DNA from: Chaetoceros tenuissimus
Lineage: Eukaryota > Bacillariophyta > Thalassiosirophyceae > Chaetocerotales > Chaetocerotaceae
Length of the DNA: 64,000 nucleotides
Assembly (NCBI GenBank): GCA_021927905.1
Contig: BLLK01000057.1
Span: 682,001-746,000, forward strand
Direction: 5' to 3'
In this document: piece after piece, positions 20,160 to 31,248 of the stretch
Position numbering within the stretch: the stretch's first letter is position 1
Layout: each line of letters starts with the position of its first letter
Notes under the pieces: generated by a model
What the model saw: only the letters and a program-made list of their open reading frames with translations
What the model was told of the DNA's origin: nothing
Database searches by the model: none
Translations under genes and position numbers: made by a program

Positions 20160-21780
20160 AGTAGATGAAGAAGTAGCTCAGGATGTAGTAAAGGCTTTGA
20201 TCCTTATGCGCAAGAGAGTGAAGGATGGCGATGCATGAAATGTCTATAGCTTCAATGGCGCTCGCTGCTGATCCAAGTGTGTAGGGATCTTCTGAGCTAA
20301 CCCAAGCTCTATTTTCAACTTTTGATTGTGAAGATGCATTCAGGTTGCTGGAAAGACATGCATGTATAGTCTAGCATCAAGACTCTCTTGATATATGCTT
20401 CGTCTTGAGATTTTGTGGGAGATGCTTTGGTCAAGGCTACCTCTGACTATACCAATGGATTGAATTCTAAAGCTATGATGCTTCTAAACTTCAATCAATT
20501 AGACTACCTTGTCGGAAGCTTTTACAACATGTATAGTACTGGCTAATGCTGGTAAACTTCCAAATTCAAACGACGAGGAACTTACGGAAGAATTGGAATC
20601 GGCAGTGACTGGCATGATACTTGTAAGCAGTCTTGATGCAGCATGTGTAGCCATTGCAGATCGTATGTTGGTTTGTTGAGAAATGTCGAAAGAAACGGAT
20701 GGTGCTACGATACTACCAACATCGGAACATTAGTACATACATCTTCTCTTAGTCCCATCACTGCTCTTGGTAAAATTGCTGGTGCATACCATGAAAACTA
20801 CCTACCTAATTCATCTAGAGGAGGAAGAGGAGTCGAAAGCATGCAAAGTACAGGATGGCGTACCAAGCGTAGCATAAGGGCAAGATTGAAGAACAGACTG
20901 CTGAAAGAAATAGAATAAAGAATCTTTGTGGGATGTAACTTCATCAGCAGCTTATCCATACTACAAGCAATATACATGTCTGATATCAAGATTGGAAATT
21001 AAATCCTTTCTACCATGTCTTTAGTAGTGACCTTCGCAGATATTTCAAACTTGGACTTTGTTACATTGGAACTTTTCAAGAACGCAAATTATGTAATTTA
21101 CAGAATGTGTGTATGAAATAGATGAAAAAGGAAGTGAGGATGTAGCAAAGGCTTCCATTCTTGGAATTTTGTTGAAGTTGTTCCGTTTCTAGCCAGCTGT
21201 ACTCGAGTTAGTATTCAGCAATGATTATTTTGTTGAATCATATAAAGCTAATCATATAAAGTGCAACTTCAACTGAGACACTTGTGGCGGTTTATACTAG
21301 CTGATAGAAGCCATCTTCATCTTAGATCGCTCTTCTTCTTCATGAATTTGATTCATTGGGAGTTGTAGAATTGCTTCCATGACTACTTTTGCTGTGATGT
21401 CGGAGCACATCCGAAACTTCTAAAAACCAAGAAGCTTCATAAAGAATAAAGATATTGCTTGAAGCAAGCTGATGCTGCATGAGCTTGGACCCTAACCCAA
21501 CATATGCCTTCCGTATTCAGCAGTACCCAGATGCAGCGTAAAAGAGTTTCAATAGACTATTTACTACATTTATTGGCTCCTATGCTCTCTAGCCAAGTTA
21601 ATAATGATGAATGGAGACCTCGAGACTCAAACGTAGATTCTTTTAGAGGATCAATCGCACGAATTTTTACATGGAAAGTCTCTAGCATCTTGAAGAAAAA
21701 GATGAACCAAAAGATATTCTGAAATTGCTTCGAAGTAAGTAATACTGTAAATATTCCTGAGAGTTTGATTGATACTGAGT
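20160..21780 (+). pseudogene. Decayed GCN1-like HEAT-repeat gene, relic B
   Basis: Repeats landmarks of relic A in the same order and orientation. GAGGAACTTACGGAAGAATTG and the GATGCAGCATGTGTAGCCATTG block lie near 20570-20660. A GAGGATCAATCGCACGAATT block followed by ACATGGAAAGTCT lies near 21645-21690. Stops and frameshifts are frequent and no exon is intact. The relic adds no new domain information, but shows that a gene or pseudogene of this kind was tandemly duplicated here and then decayed. Confidence 0.45.
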
Positions 21781-22207
21781 TCCTTGATGCAATTAAAGCT
21801 GCCAGTTGAATTGTAAAAGTCCCAGTCATCCATCGCAGGTTAAGAAATCATATGGCTATAAGCACTATGGAGCGCTTTTTGCGGGAAATATTGTTACGAT
21901 GGTCAATGATCTAAAGGGTTTCGTATTGTACCTTCCTATTCTACTGAATTTTCGTTTTGGGAGAGAATTTGGTATGGCATTACTTTATCAGCAGTAGTAG
22001 TAAAAAGGAAAATCACTTCAAATCGGAGTAGAGCTGTTTATACAAACTTTCTTAAATACATCAGTTATAATTCTTTATTGGCTGTGAAATTGAGCCTTAG
22101 ATAAAGAGGAATGATGGTATCGTGTTTATATAATCTGGTCATCTTGTGTATAGTCCATCATCAACCTAAGATGAAACAATAGAACAATTCATTTCAAAAT
22201 AGGATTC

Positions 22208-22669
22208 TTATTTTCCGCACAGAGATGCGACCGCATTTTGAATCTGATTGAGCCTAGTTGATACCTCATCCAGTCTTGTCTCTAAATGAATCATGTCATC
22301 CTCTATATCTAACTCAGTATTCACAACTTTAATTATTTCAGATCTGTCATCTTTACGAAGAAATCCGTCAATAAAGCCAACAACACCGTTGATGTGTTCC
22401 TTTTCGTATTCAAGATGCTCCCACTTCATACAAGTACGATTAAAATTATCAAAGAAAGAAACTTTGAAAACTTGCTTGTTTTTTACAACAGGTGCAGAGA
22501 CACAAAGAACCTCTCGATATTCTGGATTGCGAAAAGAATCATCAGGATGCTGGTAGTCTCTCCCACTTGCAACTAACTGTAACTTTGAATTTCTATCTTT
22601 GGCTAGATCTTCCATGTTTGCAAGTTTTTGGAAAATGGAGGATGAGTTCGGATTGGTTTTTATGAACAT
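22208..22669 (-). CDS. Small hypothetical protein
   Basis: 153 residues from an ATG (MFIKTNPNSSSIFQKLANME). The middle has a mixed beta/alpha look (SGRDYQHPDDSFRNPEYREV, then KVSFFDNFNRTC). The last ~40 residues look like an amphipathic helix (DDMIHLETRLDEVSTRLNQI), likely a short coiled coil. No known domain, signal peptide or TM segment is recognised. A minus-strand open segment just upstream (22741-22944) could be an earlier exon of the same gene. The gene sits among decayed sequence on the opposite strand but is itself open, so it is probably a real, separate gene. Confidence 0.55.
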   Translation of the reverse strand: MFIKTNPNSSSIFQKLANMEDLAKDRNSKLQLVASGRDYQHPDDSFRNPEYREVLCVSAPVVKNKQVFKVSFFDNFNRTCMKWEHLEYEKEHINGVVGFIDGFLRKDDRSEIIKVVNTELDIEDDMIHLETRLDEVSTRLNQIQNAVASLCGK

Positions 22670-22740
22670 TCAATTGAAAGATCTTCAACAACTTCTTTAT
22701 GAGTTAGCATGGAATCTCAGTGTATGTCCGAATCTTTCAT

Positions 22741-22944
22741 TTAAATCTTGTTTCTCCACGATTCATCTAAGCTTTTCAATTTTGTGGATTTAAAACAGGG
22801 GATGGGAAGGGGATCATCTTGATCTAAATGATATTCCACGAAGTTTGCAGATTGAACTTCACCTTCTTCTGTTACCTCTACATACACTGATCCAACTTTA
22901 ACTGTGGTAAGAACAAGAATGGCAGGAGGCAAGTGAGAATGCAA
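22741..22944 (-). CDS. Possible upstream exon or small ORF
   Basis: A 67-codon open segment beginning at an ATG (MHSHLPPAILVLTTVKVGSV), with alternating hydrophobic residues and an acidic stretch (EEGEVQSANFVEYHLDQDD). It lies 70 bp before the small hypothetical gene on the same strand. It may be an exon of that gene, but no clear GT..AG pair joins the two in frame. Could equally be chance. Confidence 0.3.
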   Translation of the reverse strand: MHSHLPPAILVLTTVKVGSVYVEVTEEGEVQSANFVEYHLDQDDPLPIPCFKSTKLKSLDESWRNKI

Positions 22945-23139
22945 CTACATCTCTCTTCGACGCCATTCATAGGACCTTCCTGCCTCCAAAACCCAAATAA
23001 AGCAAGTCGCAGAACATGTATTCCTGCCTATCTTAGTTTTACAAGGCTACAACTTGTTCGAGAATGGAGAATATCTTTATTCTTATTTCCAATTTGGTTT
23101 CATTACGTTCGGGCTTCATGAAAAGAGAATAATGAGAGT

Positions 23140-23237
23140 TTTGTACTGGTTGTCTACGTACAGACGAAAAAGGCATTCTTCTCTTTCTTTCCCCTTCCTC
23201 TCTTTTTTGTATCTCGGAAGATCGCATGATCGCAAAC
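23140..23237. repeat. Dispersed direct repeat, second copy
   Basis: Second copy of the sequence at 19990-20080, about 85-90 percent identical by eye, in the same orientation. It precedes the third GCN1-like relic, as the first precedes the second relic, so it may be part of the duplicated unit. Confidence 0.7.
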
Positions 23238-23309
23238 ATGCGTATCAAGTGCGTATCATCGTATCATCGTCATAATAACACCACACAAATGTGAGAACTA
23301 GATACAGTA

Positions 23310-24060
23310 ATCATCTTTGATCTCCATCTTGAATCTATCAAAGTGCAAACTTTGGGAATATGAAATAGATGAAGAAGCAATTGAGGATGTAGGAAAGACT
23401 TTGATTCTTGTGCACAAGAGTGAAAGATGGCGATGCAAAGAATCTTATCTTATTGAAGTTGTATCTTTACTAGTCATCAGCACCTTCTTTTCGTTGCTGA
23501 CATACGAAGGAATCTATTATCTTGATGATGTAGCTGCAAAAGTCAGCCAAAATTGCTTGAGACACTTGTGCCTGTTTATAAGAGGTGAAAGAAACCAGTC
23601 ATCAGCAAAAAGATTCCAGTTCAGAAGAAGACAAATAGTTCTGCTATTTCGTGCCTGCACTGCAGTGTAGAAATCACTTGAAGAGAATGATTCTCTGATA
23701 TAATTTCCATTGGATCTGATGTTTTGGAGGTACTTGACGCTTTGGCAAGCTCATTATCGGATGTCTAGTGGAATTTTTCACATTTTATTGCAGATATTGG
23801 CGAATTGACTGCGTAGTAGCAATTGATAAAGCTAAACAGGCAATGGACTTCAAATATTCATGTATGCATTATCTAATACTGGTGAAAGTACAAGTAAGTA
23901 TTGCTCTGTCTATGGGCAGCCATCGATTCTTTTAGAGTTGCATTTGCATGAATATTTATATGGATTATATGGAATGTCTTAAGCATCTCGAACAGGAGCT
24001 GCCTACAGTATCGTCAGTCGTCAGCTATTACGAAAAGTTGTAGTGGAATTTCTAAATTAT
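23310..24060 (+). pseudogene. Decayed GCN1-like HEAT-repeat gene, relic C
   Basis: An open stretch of about 115 codons (EIDEEAIEDVGKTLILVHKS and on) matches the block near 20165 in relic B (VDEEVAQDVVKALILM). Further on, GAGGTACTTGACGCTTTG repeats a block of relic A near 18270. A segment near 23940-24010 repeats the TTTTAGAG ... ATGGAATGTCT ... GCATCTCGAA block that precedes RRGxAYG in relic A. Several stops and shifts. The third and shortest relic in the tandem series. Confidence 0.42.
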
Positions 24061-24164
24061 AATACTCTATATAATAGACGTCTGCAAAAGCTTAAGTTTA
24101 CGCTACGACTATAAAGAAGAAGTGTAACATTTAAAAAGAATATTATTGTGATTATAGTACCTAT

Positions 24165-25572
24165 TTATTTTTTCCCCTTCTTGTTCTTGTCATTGTTTTT
24201 TTCCTCCTTATCCTTGCCATTATTGTAAACAACCATGGAAAAGCGAGGTTGGTTTACATCAGATGAATATACACCATGGAGAGATTCACCATCCATTATC
24301 ATGAGGTCACCATCAATGTAATTGGAAGTAAATGCTGCTTCTGCAAGAAACAACTCACCTCCACCTCCATGATTCTTTCTATTGTTTACGAGGCAACATG
24401 GAAATCCAGAAGGTGTATCCTTGTGCATCGCGATCTTGTCACTACGCTTTCTCAAAAAGTTACAAGCGATGGATTGATTTCCATCCTCGAACTCATGGCT
24501 CGCAGTCTTATGGGGGAAAAGTGAGTGGCAGGCCTTGATAGCTTTCACCATGACCTCGTTCAAGGCTCCAAGCTTTACACCAATATTATTTTTACTGGCA
24601 CCAAAAATTGTGTTATCCCATCTAGGGAAATCATTGTCCTCCTTTCCAATGCTCTTGGTCAGGTTCTTGATCTGCGGCACGGTTCCGTAGATATTCCTAT
24701 TCATCAGATTACCAATCTGAAAAGCGACCTCTGTCACAAGCTTACCGTCAGCATCCGTAGTCCAGTGTTCCTCTTTCATAGGAACATAGACCTTGGTGCT
24801 TTTCCCCTTCACCACAAGCCTAAATTTCGCATCTGGATCACGCTTGGTAAGTCCAAGCTTTTTCAAGCACTCCTCATCCTGAAGAACATAATTGGCAATG
24901 TTTGTGGGGGAAAGAAACCCCTCCGCACCACACGTTTTACCAAGACACTCTTGCCGATTTGCAGCGCAGTGCAGTTTCTCCATGAACCGTACCCCTTGCT
25001 TGGCCTTGTCGGGAAGCACATCACGAAGGTGAATAGCAATCATCCGACCGTCGACTTTGATACCGTAGTGTTTACCTATTCAGCAAGAATACAAATTGAA
25101 ATGAGTACTTATCAAAATTAAAATTATAAAATGAAAATATAAACTTACCTTTTAGAGCTTTGCATTCAGAATTGCGATTCAAGTGCTTCCTCCAGTAAAT
25201 AGTCCAGCATCCCTTGCTCATTTCGAATCTCTCATATTCTTGAATTCCTTGGAGGAGTTTTCCATCCTTGAAATTTAAAACAAGAACGTCGAAGACCTTG
25301 TCTTCAATTTTGATCTGGACCATTTCTTGATCTTCACCTTGTGGAAGGGCATGATTGGTAGGGTTTGCAAGCCTGGTATCATTAAGGCACTTGTGAAAGG
25401 TGCCAATCCTCTCATCCTTTTTCTTTGCCAATTTTTCATTGAATATCTTACCCCTTTTGGTTTCTGCTACTTCAAAGATGGCAGCAGCCTTTCTCTTTTT
25501 GGCTTTGTACTTGTTGTCTGCCTTCCTCGCTTTACGATTTGGCCTTTCGTCGCTGGGGTTACTTTGATTCAT
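24165..25572 (-). CDS. 2OG-Fe(II)-oxygenase-like protein, two exons
   Basis: Exon 1 is 25572-25149 and exon 2 is 25075-24165, joined by a 73-bp GT..AG intron in phase 1, giving 444 residues. The start is the first ATG (MNQSNPSDERPNRK); the frame is open further upstream but only to a TTG. A basic Lys/Arg stretch at residues 13-28 looks like a nuclear signal. The C-terminal third has the double-stranded beta-helix signature: MHKDT (H359-x-D361), GGGGELFLAEA, GDLMIMDGESLHG (distal H408) and QPRFSMVVY (R419). Spacing and the gGELxL...GDlxxxxxxxLHG pattern resemble TET/JBP-type and other nucleic-acid-modifying dioxygenases, but the subfamily is not certain. The tail is Lys-rich. The metal triad and the 2-oxoglutarate-binding Arg appear intact, so activity is plausible. 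Confidence 0.72.
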
Positions 25573-26060
25573 GATGGATGGTGTAGGTATATTTAGAGGA
25601 TTGTGATGTTTACAACTTGTGATAAGAAGAAGTAGATATGATGAAATAGTGAAGAAGATTTTGATCAATTTGTTCGTTGTATGCAGAAGAAGGCATTTAA
25701 AAAATATACGACAAAAACGATATTATACGTACGTATAAGTTACGTATGTGTTCATAATTTTATTGAAATTTAGACATTTGAAATGACTTTTCTGTACGTA
25801 TCACGTATCACTCAAAATACATGAGTGAGCCGACAACACCATCACATTTCACATTCATCAACACAGAAGTTTACCACATAACAATCGCTGATATGTAGAG
25901 CAAAACATAACCAAACTTCCTAGAGAGATTGGTGAAAGGCACACTAGCTGCAATACTATGCACCGGCGTCCAAAGGAAGATCAGGAAGCATTTTCAAGGA
26001 ATATATGCAGCTCAAGAACAACACCATGGAGGTTGTAAATTAGAGTAGCATATGATGACA
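25573..26060. other. Intergenic, no gene seen
   Basis: Promoter side of the oxygenase-like gene followed by sequence leading into the copia relic. Contains a TACGTACGTATAAGTTACGTA stretch (near 25727-25747) of nested short palindromes. No long terminal repeat could be defined. Confidence 0.4.
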
Positions 26061-27770
26061 TACGCTCACTGACGACGAGCAGAAACGCTATGCTTTAGAT
26101 GCAGTCAATCTCGTTAAGGAGAAACGATGTGGTAAAATCAAAGGATGCACTTTTGCTAATGGGGGTACGCTAAGAGCTTATGTACCACCAAGAGAGGAGG
26201 CGAGTTCACCTACGCTATCACTTGAAGCACTTCTATCTTTATTCATCATTTTTGGTTATGAAAAGCAATCAACAGTTGTATTCGATGTCCCTGGAGCCTA
26301 ATAATAATACTCAATGATTAAGTTACTCTATGATAATAAAGCACTGCAAAGGCTTAAGTCTGTAAGGCATACTTGCATGCAGATCTACCACCTGGCAAAT
26401 TTGTACTACTCAAAATCACTGGAGAGTTTGTGAACATCATGTGCGACGTTAACCCAGAATTCAAACAGGACGTAAGATACGAAAATGGAAAGTAAGTCCT
26501 ATATGTACAAGTAAATAAAGCTATCTATGGTATGATAGAATCAGCACTCTTGTGATATGAGTTGTATGTGACAGTACTCTTGGACGAAGGTTTCGAACTA
26601 AGCGAGTATGACAAATGCGTAGCAAACAAAGTTATCAATGGAAAACGGTGTACTATCGGATGGTACATCAACGATAACATCATTGGACATGTCAAAGACG
26701 TTGTTATTGATGAGGTGATCGCAAAGATAGAAGACAAATTCCCAGGACTAGTGATCCAAAAGGGACGAAAATTAGATTTCTTAGGCATGAAATTTTCTTC
26801 CGAGAAGATGGTAAAGTTGCCGTGGATACTGTACAATTCTTGAAAAATATGATTAAAGAATTCGAAGAGGAAACCGGCGTCATTCTCAACTCAATATACC
26901 ACGCCTGCAGTTCCATGGCTTTTCAAAATCAAGAAGAATGCAAAGACAGCCGTGGCATTATGTGAAAAGTTTACGTCTTTCTTCCCTAAATATACGATGA
27001 AGAATCTTTGGTCTTCGAAGAGAAGCAGACCTGATTTTGAAACAACTATGGGTTTCCTCACCACAATTGGTACGACTAATGAGTTTTGTAAAAGCTACAG
27101 TTGAAGACATGAGGATCATAGGAGCAGATGACCTACACAGTACGTTACGATGATTGATTCATAACATGCAGTACACGGAAAGGACATGTGTAGACATACT
27201 GGGTCTGTTGTAACGATGGGCACAGGTGTAACAGAAGATGAATAACAGAAGCTCAACAGAATGTGAGTTTGTTGGCACCAGCGAAGCATTACCACGTATT
27301 TTTTTTGTAATTTATTCATGGAAGGACATGGATACAAAATCAAATGGATTGTGCTAACAAAAGATAATGAATCCGAAAACAAAATGATAAACAATGGGTG
27401 GGACTCATGTACATGGAATTTGAAACACATTGCAATCAAATACTTTTGGGTCACTGATAGGATAGAAGATGGGAATATAGTAGTACAATATTGCCGGAAC
27501 AATATTGCCGGACCACACAAATGATTGCTGACTTCATGTCCAAACCTGTACAAGGACAACTATTCAAGTCATTTAGCAATGTTATAATGGAATGGTCACA
27601 TATCAATAGTGTTATCGAAGGGTACATTTATGCCGAGGAGTGCGTTGAAGATTCTATGAAATCGTCATTGCCAACAGATGATGACGTCACGAAGATGAAG
27701 AAAATGAAAAGGAAAGGTAAAGGTACAACAGTAGAACAAGGAGATACTCAACGAGATCTCATTTGAATAG
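26061..27770 (+). mobile_element. Dead Ty1/copia retrotransposon pol fragment
   Basis: Plus-strand fragments follow the order of a diatom Ty1/copia reverse transcriptase and RNase H. Near 26080: KEKRCGKIKGCTFANG and REEASSPTLSLEAL. Then VVFDVPGA, DLPPGKFVLLKI, VLYVQVNKAIYGMIESALL, and the open piece 26562-26843 with YDKCVANKVINGKRCTIGWY and GRKLDFLGMKF. RNase H-like pieces follow, ending QMIADFMSKPVQGQLFKSF, the classic copia C-terminal motif. The RT active site reads WYIND where the family has Y/F-V-D-D, so a catalytic Asp is lost. There are several stops and frame changes; gag, protease and integrase are not visible. Inactive. Confidence 0.85.
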
Positions 27771-28090
27771 ATAGAACCCGATTAGTGATAACATATGAAA
27801 TACTGTTAATTCACCAAGTCTGAGTTCTACACTCATTCCCCAACACATCATCTAAACGATACCGTGCTAGAAATAGGAGTTTTCCAACGATTCTTTCATC
27901 GAACATTCCCAACGTCATTTTAACCTCTATAAAAGTAGCGCTTTGCAGCATGTCACAAACACCAACTGCATCACGCTGTCATTATCGTGAATCAATCCAC
28001 GCTATCATAATCACGCTCACATCTGTCCATTATTATAGACTACAATATACTTTATACTAGAACGAAACCATAAATAGTAAAAACAAGAAA
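27771..28090. promoter_or_regulatory. Likely promoter of the Ser-rich gene, possible LTR remnant
   Basis: Non-coding. It contains CCTCTATAAAAGTAGCG (TATA-like, near 27930) about 155 bp before the next ATG. A segment near 27840-27885 (CATCTAAACGATACCGTGCT, then AATAGGAGTTTTCCAAC) resembles 33455-33505, so part may be a retroelement LTR remnant. Exact boundaries not definable. Confidence 0.35.
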
Positions 28091-28714
28091 ATGAAACCAA
28101 CAAGCTCTAGCAGCAAACATTCAACTGCAGGAGATGATGCAGACTCCTTCTTTACACCAGTTGCAAGTGGAACCGAGTCTGGAGGAGATACAGCTGATTT
28201 CTTTACAGCAGTAGCAAATTCTACCCGAAATGAATATGTGGATAATTCATTTAAAGACTCTACTTCTAGTACATCTTCTGCATCTGTTGCATCTTCTGGT
28301 CGAAGTGGAAATGATGAGCCTTCACTTGGAGACTCTACACCAGCTGTAGCTGTCACTGCACATGAAAGTGAGATCCTGCTTAGACGCGAGCCAGAGACAC
28401 CTGCTGTTGAAAGAGATGCGACTGAGACCCCAGAGGCTCCAGTAGAAAGGGCACTTAGAGTTAGTCCTGGGCTTCCAAAAGGATATCAGACAAGAGTAGA
28501 ATTCTTGAGTAGACGCAGCCCAAATGTTGATATCAGTGAAGATGATTCGGGTCAAGATGATTCTTTCCAATGTAATACATCCTTTGAAACACCTGTTAGG
28601 AGATCTTGCAACATTCGTGTAACCCCTGTCAATAATACGTTGGCTGCTATGAATATTAACGAGGATTGCAAATGTGACAAGCAAGACTCATGTACAGATT
28701 GTATTAAACACTAA
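28091..28714 (+). CDS. Ser/Thr-rich hypothetical protein
   Basis: 207 residues from an ATG (MKPTSSSSKHSTAGDDADSF). The N-terminal half is Ser/Thr/Asp-rich with an imperfect duplication (DSFFTPVASGT and DFFTAVANST). The middle is acidic/Pro-rich (ETPAVERDATETPEAPVERA). The end is Cys-rich (CKCDKQDSCTDC), a possible small metal-binding or disulphide patch. Mostly disordered by composition. No signal peptide and no known domain. It lies just after the dead copia element and a TATA-like box. It may be a genuine gene; the even codon usage and lack of stops support this, but no family supports it. Confidence 0.5.
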   Translation: MKPTSSSSKHSTAGDDADSFFTPVASGTESGGDTADFFTAVANSTRNEYVDNSFKDSTSSTSSASVASSGRSGNDEPSLGDSTPAVAVTAHESEILLRREPETPAVERDATETPEAPVERALRVSPGLPKGYQTRVEFLSRRSPNVDISEDDSGQDDSFQCNTSFETPVRRSCNIRVTPVNNTLAAMNINEDCKCDKQDSCTDCIKH

Positions 28715-29186
28715 TTGGGTTGAACTTCTCACCTGACCCTAACCCTAACTGAAAAGAGACCCATAAGAAGGGAACAGATGATTTGAGCATAAGCAGTAGA
28801 GCAGCACACATTAGATCTAATGAATTATTAAGTCTATAATATCTTCTAACAAAAATTCTTGCTTCTTTTTACTTCAGAGTTGCCAAGCATCAAAGCATTA
28901 GTGGCATCTTGCCCACCTTCTTCCATCGTGAGATCCAACAGACCTAGGAATAGTTCTTCTGCTTCTTTCTTATAAAGGAGTTTCTAGAGGGCGTAAGCCT
29001 TGTGCATCTTTTTCAATATGTTTATTCTTGTAGTTTGACTTCAAGCTACATGATCTATATATAACACAAGATTACTAAGATTATGACTACCTAAAAAGGG
29101 TATCATCTTACAGCCAAATGGTATCTTTTATAAATCTCACTGTTGAAATACGAACCTAAGCAATCATGCGCAAAGTGTCCATACTT
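28715..29186. other. Intergenic with two telomere-like units
   Basis: No gene seen. ACCCTAACCCTAACT at about 28737-28750 contains two CCCTAA units, the complement of the TTAGGG repeat. Too short to be a telomere; either chance or a healed-break scar. An 18-bp direct repeat (TTCAAGCTACATGATCTA, 29040-29057) recurs at 31892-31909 near the other end of the reverse transcriptase element. Confidence 0.4.
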
Positions 29187-29265
29187 CTAAAGAAGAGAGC
29201 TAGATTCCCGCTCCTTCAGCAACCTATGTTGCCGAACAAGAGGAGTCTGAGCATGCTATCAAAGC

Positions 29266-30198
29266 TTATGTCCTTTTGATTGGATCGAGACCGATCCATT
29301 CGCGGAGGATGTCATTATGGGAGAACTCATCGACTGGAGCGTCCATATGTGCTTCTCTAGCTGATCGAATAAGTAAGAGCCATTCCTTTTTTGTTTCGGT
29401 AGAGAGATCTTGTATAGTGTCAGGGTCCAAACGAAAGTGATGTGAATAAATAGAACGTGGTAGGGATCGTAAGCCCCTGCTCAGTTCTATTTTGATTGAC
29501 AGTTCAAGGGATTCTAGGCCCTTGAATTCGTCAATGGTACTAGTATTGTGGAGCAGTCTGTTACGTTCTGCCCACATTTGGTAAGTCATGTTCCAAAGTT
29601 TGGTAATGACATGCTTTGCCCAAGCCGTACCCGTACGTCTTGAGTGAAGCTGATTGTAATAAGTATGTTGACTACGGATTATATCCTTGTGGATAAACCC
29701 CGAAATGGTTGAATACCATCCGATATTGTTCTGGTTAGAAGCTATTGGAAGGAAGTCTTTGGATAGATTGACTGGAATGATGCCTCTATCGGGATTGTCC
29801 ATCCAACTTCGAATTCCGGTAACTAAGAAGTTTCTCAGCTGAGGCTCCGTTTCAAGGGAAGCTATAAATGTGTCTAGCTCTGTGAGCAATGTTTCGCGGA
29901 AGCAGTTTGTAGCGGGACAGGACAAAAGATGTACAATTGACTCTTTAGCCATTTTGCAACAAGGGCAAAGACTAGTATTGGAGTGTTGTCTCTGTACAAG
30001 ATTTTTTCCTGTGGGTAGATCATTTGCCATAAGTTTGGTAATAAATCGATTTTGCTTGAAGGAGCGTTCCTTGCGTGCACGTCGTATACTTGTCGATCCT
30101 ATGTCTTGTTGGAGAAGTGCTGAGGAGACTCCTGTTATCTCTGACCAGTAATCACAGACTGTACGTTTGTCCAAAACTGAGGTGATTGCTGGAGTCAA
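29266..30198 (-). pseudogene. C-terminal zf-RVT-like segment of the RT element
   Basis: A 310-codon open frame whose left edge is only a TTG; coding-like sequence continues upstream in the same sense, so this is an internal piece. It carries RFITKLMANDLPTG, then CPCCKMAKESIVHLLSCP, a zinc-binding pattern like the zf-RVT domain that follows the RNase H in many non-LTR reverse transcriptase proteins. Then comes a Trp-rich helical region (WAKHVITKLWNMTYQMWAER) common in these diatom elements. The zinc ligands (Cys78, Cys81, His90, Cys94 in this frame) appear intact. Broken from the RNase H segment by at least one frame change near 30360. Confidence 0.6.
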
Positions 30199-30363
30199 AT
30201 TAGAAGTGATATTGAAAGCATCGATCTTGATTGTAGAGATACCGACCTCTCTGGAAAAGTCTGTTGGTGGTGGGGATGTAAAGAAATGTGTTGCTATTTC
30301 TTTAGCATACTCATCTACAATACAGTTCAGATGTTCTAGAAAAGTAAGAGGTCTATGAAGTTC

Positions 30364-30824
30364 ATCAGCATGTCTTTGACATTAGTAGGTTGTGGGGAGT
30401 ATGGAACCTCTTCCCACAGTTCTAGCAATGATGAAATAAGATCCACAGATGTAGCAGAGGACTTCAGGTGAAAACGTTTGAGATGAAGACACTCAACTGC
30501 ACTATTATTGTCACTAGCTGTGATGATGGAGGCTTATGTCGGCTGTAGTGACGGAGTTAAAGCTTCTATGCAGTTAACAATACCAACTAAGGATCCTAAT
30601 TCACCTCTGTAAGAATTGAGATCATTTTCTAAGCATGGAATATAGCCACCTCCTTTAATCCATTGCATGCCATCATTGGAACAGATGATCCAGCCGCTTG
30701 TACAAATATCCATATGTTCAAAGTATGAGCCGTCACCCACACAGAGGGCAGCAATGTCCCGTAGGAGATCATCTATATCATCACTCATCTTGATAAATTG
30801 AAACAAGTATGGTATACGAGGCAA
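30364..30824 (-). pseudogene. RNase H-like segment of the RT element
   Basis: The open frame at 30534-30824 contains ALCVGDGSYFEHMDICTSGW and NSYRGELGSLVGIVNCIEAL. This matches the RNase H start (DGS, then a strand) and the NSYRxEL helix that carries the catalytic Glu. It continues to about 30364 with ITASDNNSAVECL, the DN catalytic Asp region. So the fold is recognisable with key acidic residues present. It is cut off from the RT segment by stops between 30825 and 31248, where coding-like remains such as DGTHLLYREDDNWFSYNQH persist. Confidence 0.6.
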
Positions 30825-31248
30825 GTAAATGGTATAGCGTCCCCCAACCTCATTGTTTCCCTATTACTATCCAGGAGTGTAAATGTGGAAGATGACTGAG
30901 TGACATATGAGAACTGTCCATCGTATCCTACTGTCACTCTTTCCAGTAGGTTTGGGTCTGGGCATTGTGCTGTAGTGTGATTTGTGTTGAATCTTGTTCT
31001 ACTCTGAAGGTGTTGGTTATAAGAAAACCAATTGTCATCTTCTCGGTATAAGAGATGAGTACCATCCCGAAACCTATTCCACTGATCGATCCATTCCGTG
31101 GCTGTTTGACGAGGGCGGAAACTTTAAGAACACCAGATTGTTGGAATATGTTCATAGCTCCTGCTCCAAAGAAAGCTGAAGATTCAAGATGTCTGACGGA
31201 AGATTCTACGAAGGGTGGAGCTATAGCCAGATTTTTGGCATGCTAACT

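Noticed and set aside
23039-23275. Overlapping frames on both strands near 23.1 kb
   Set aside because: They fall in the dispersed repeat also present at 19990 and show no conserved reading between the two copies.
28736-28750. Telomere or interstitial telomeric tract
   Set aside because: Only two CCCTAA units; within chance expectation for AT-rich sequence of this length.
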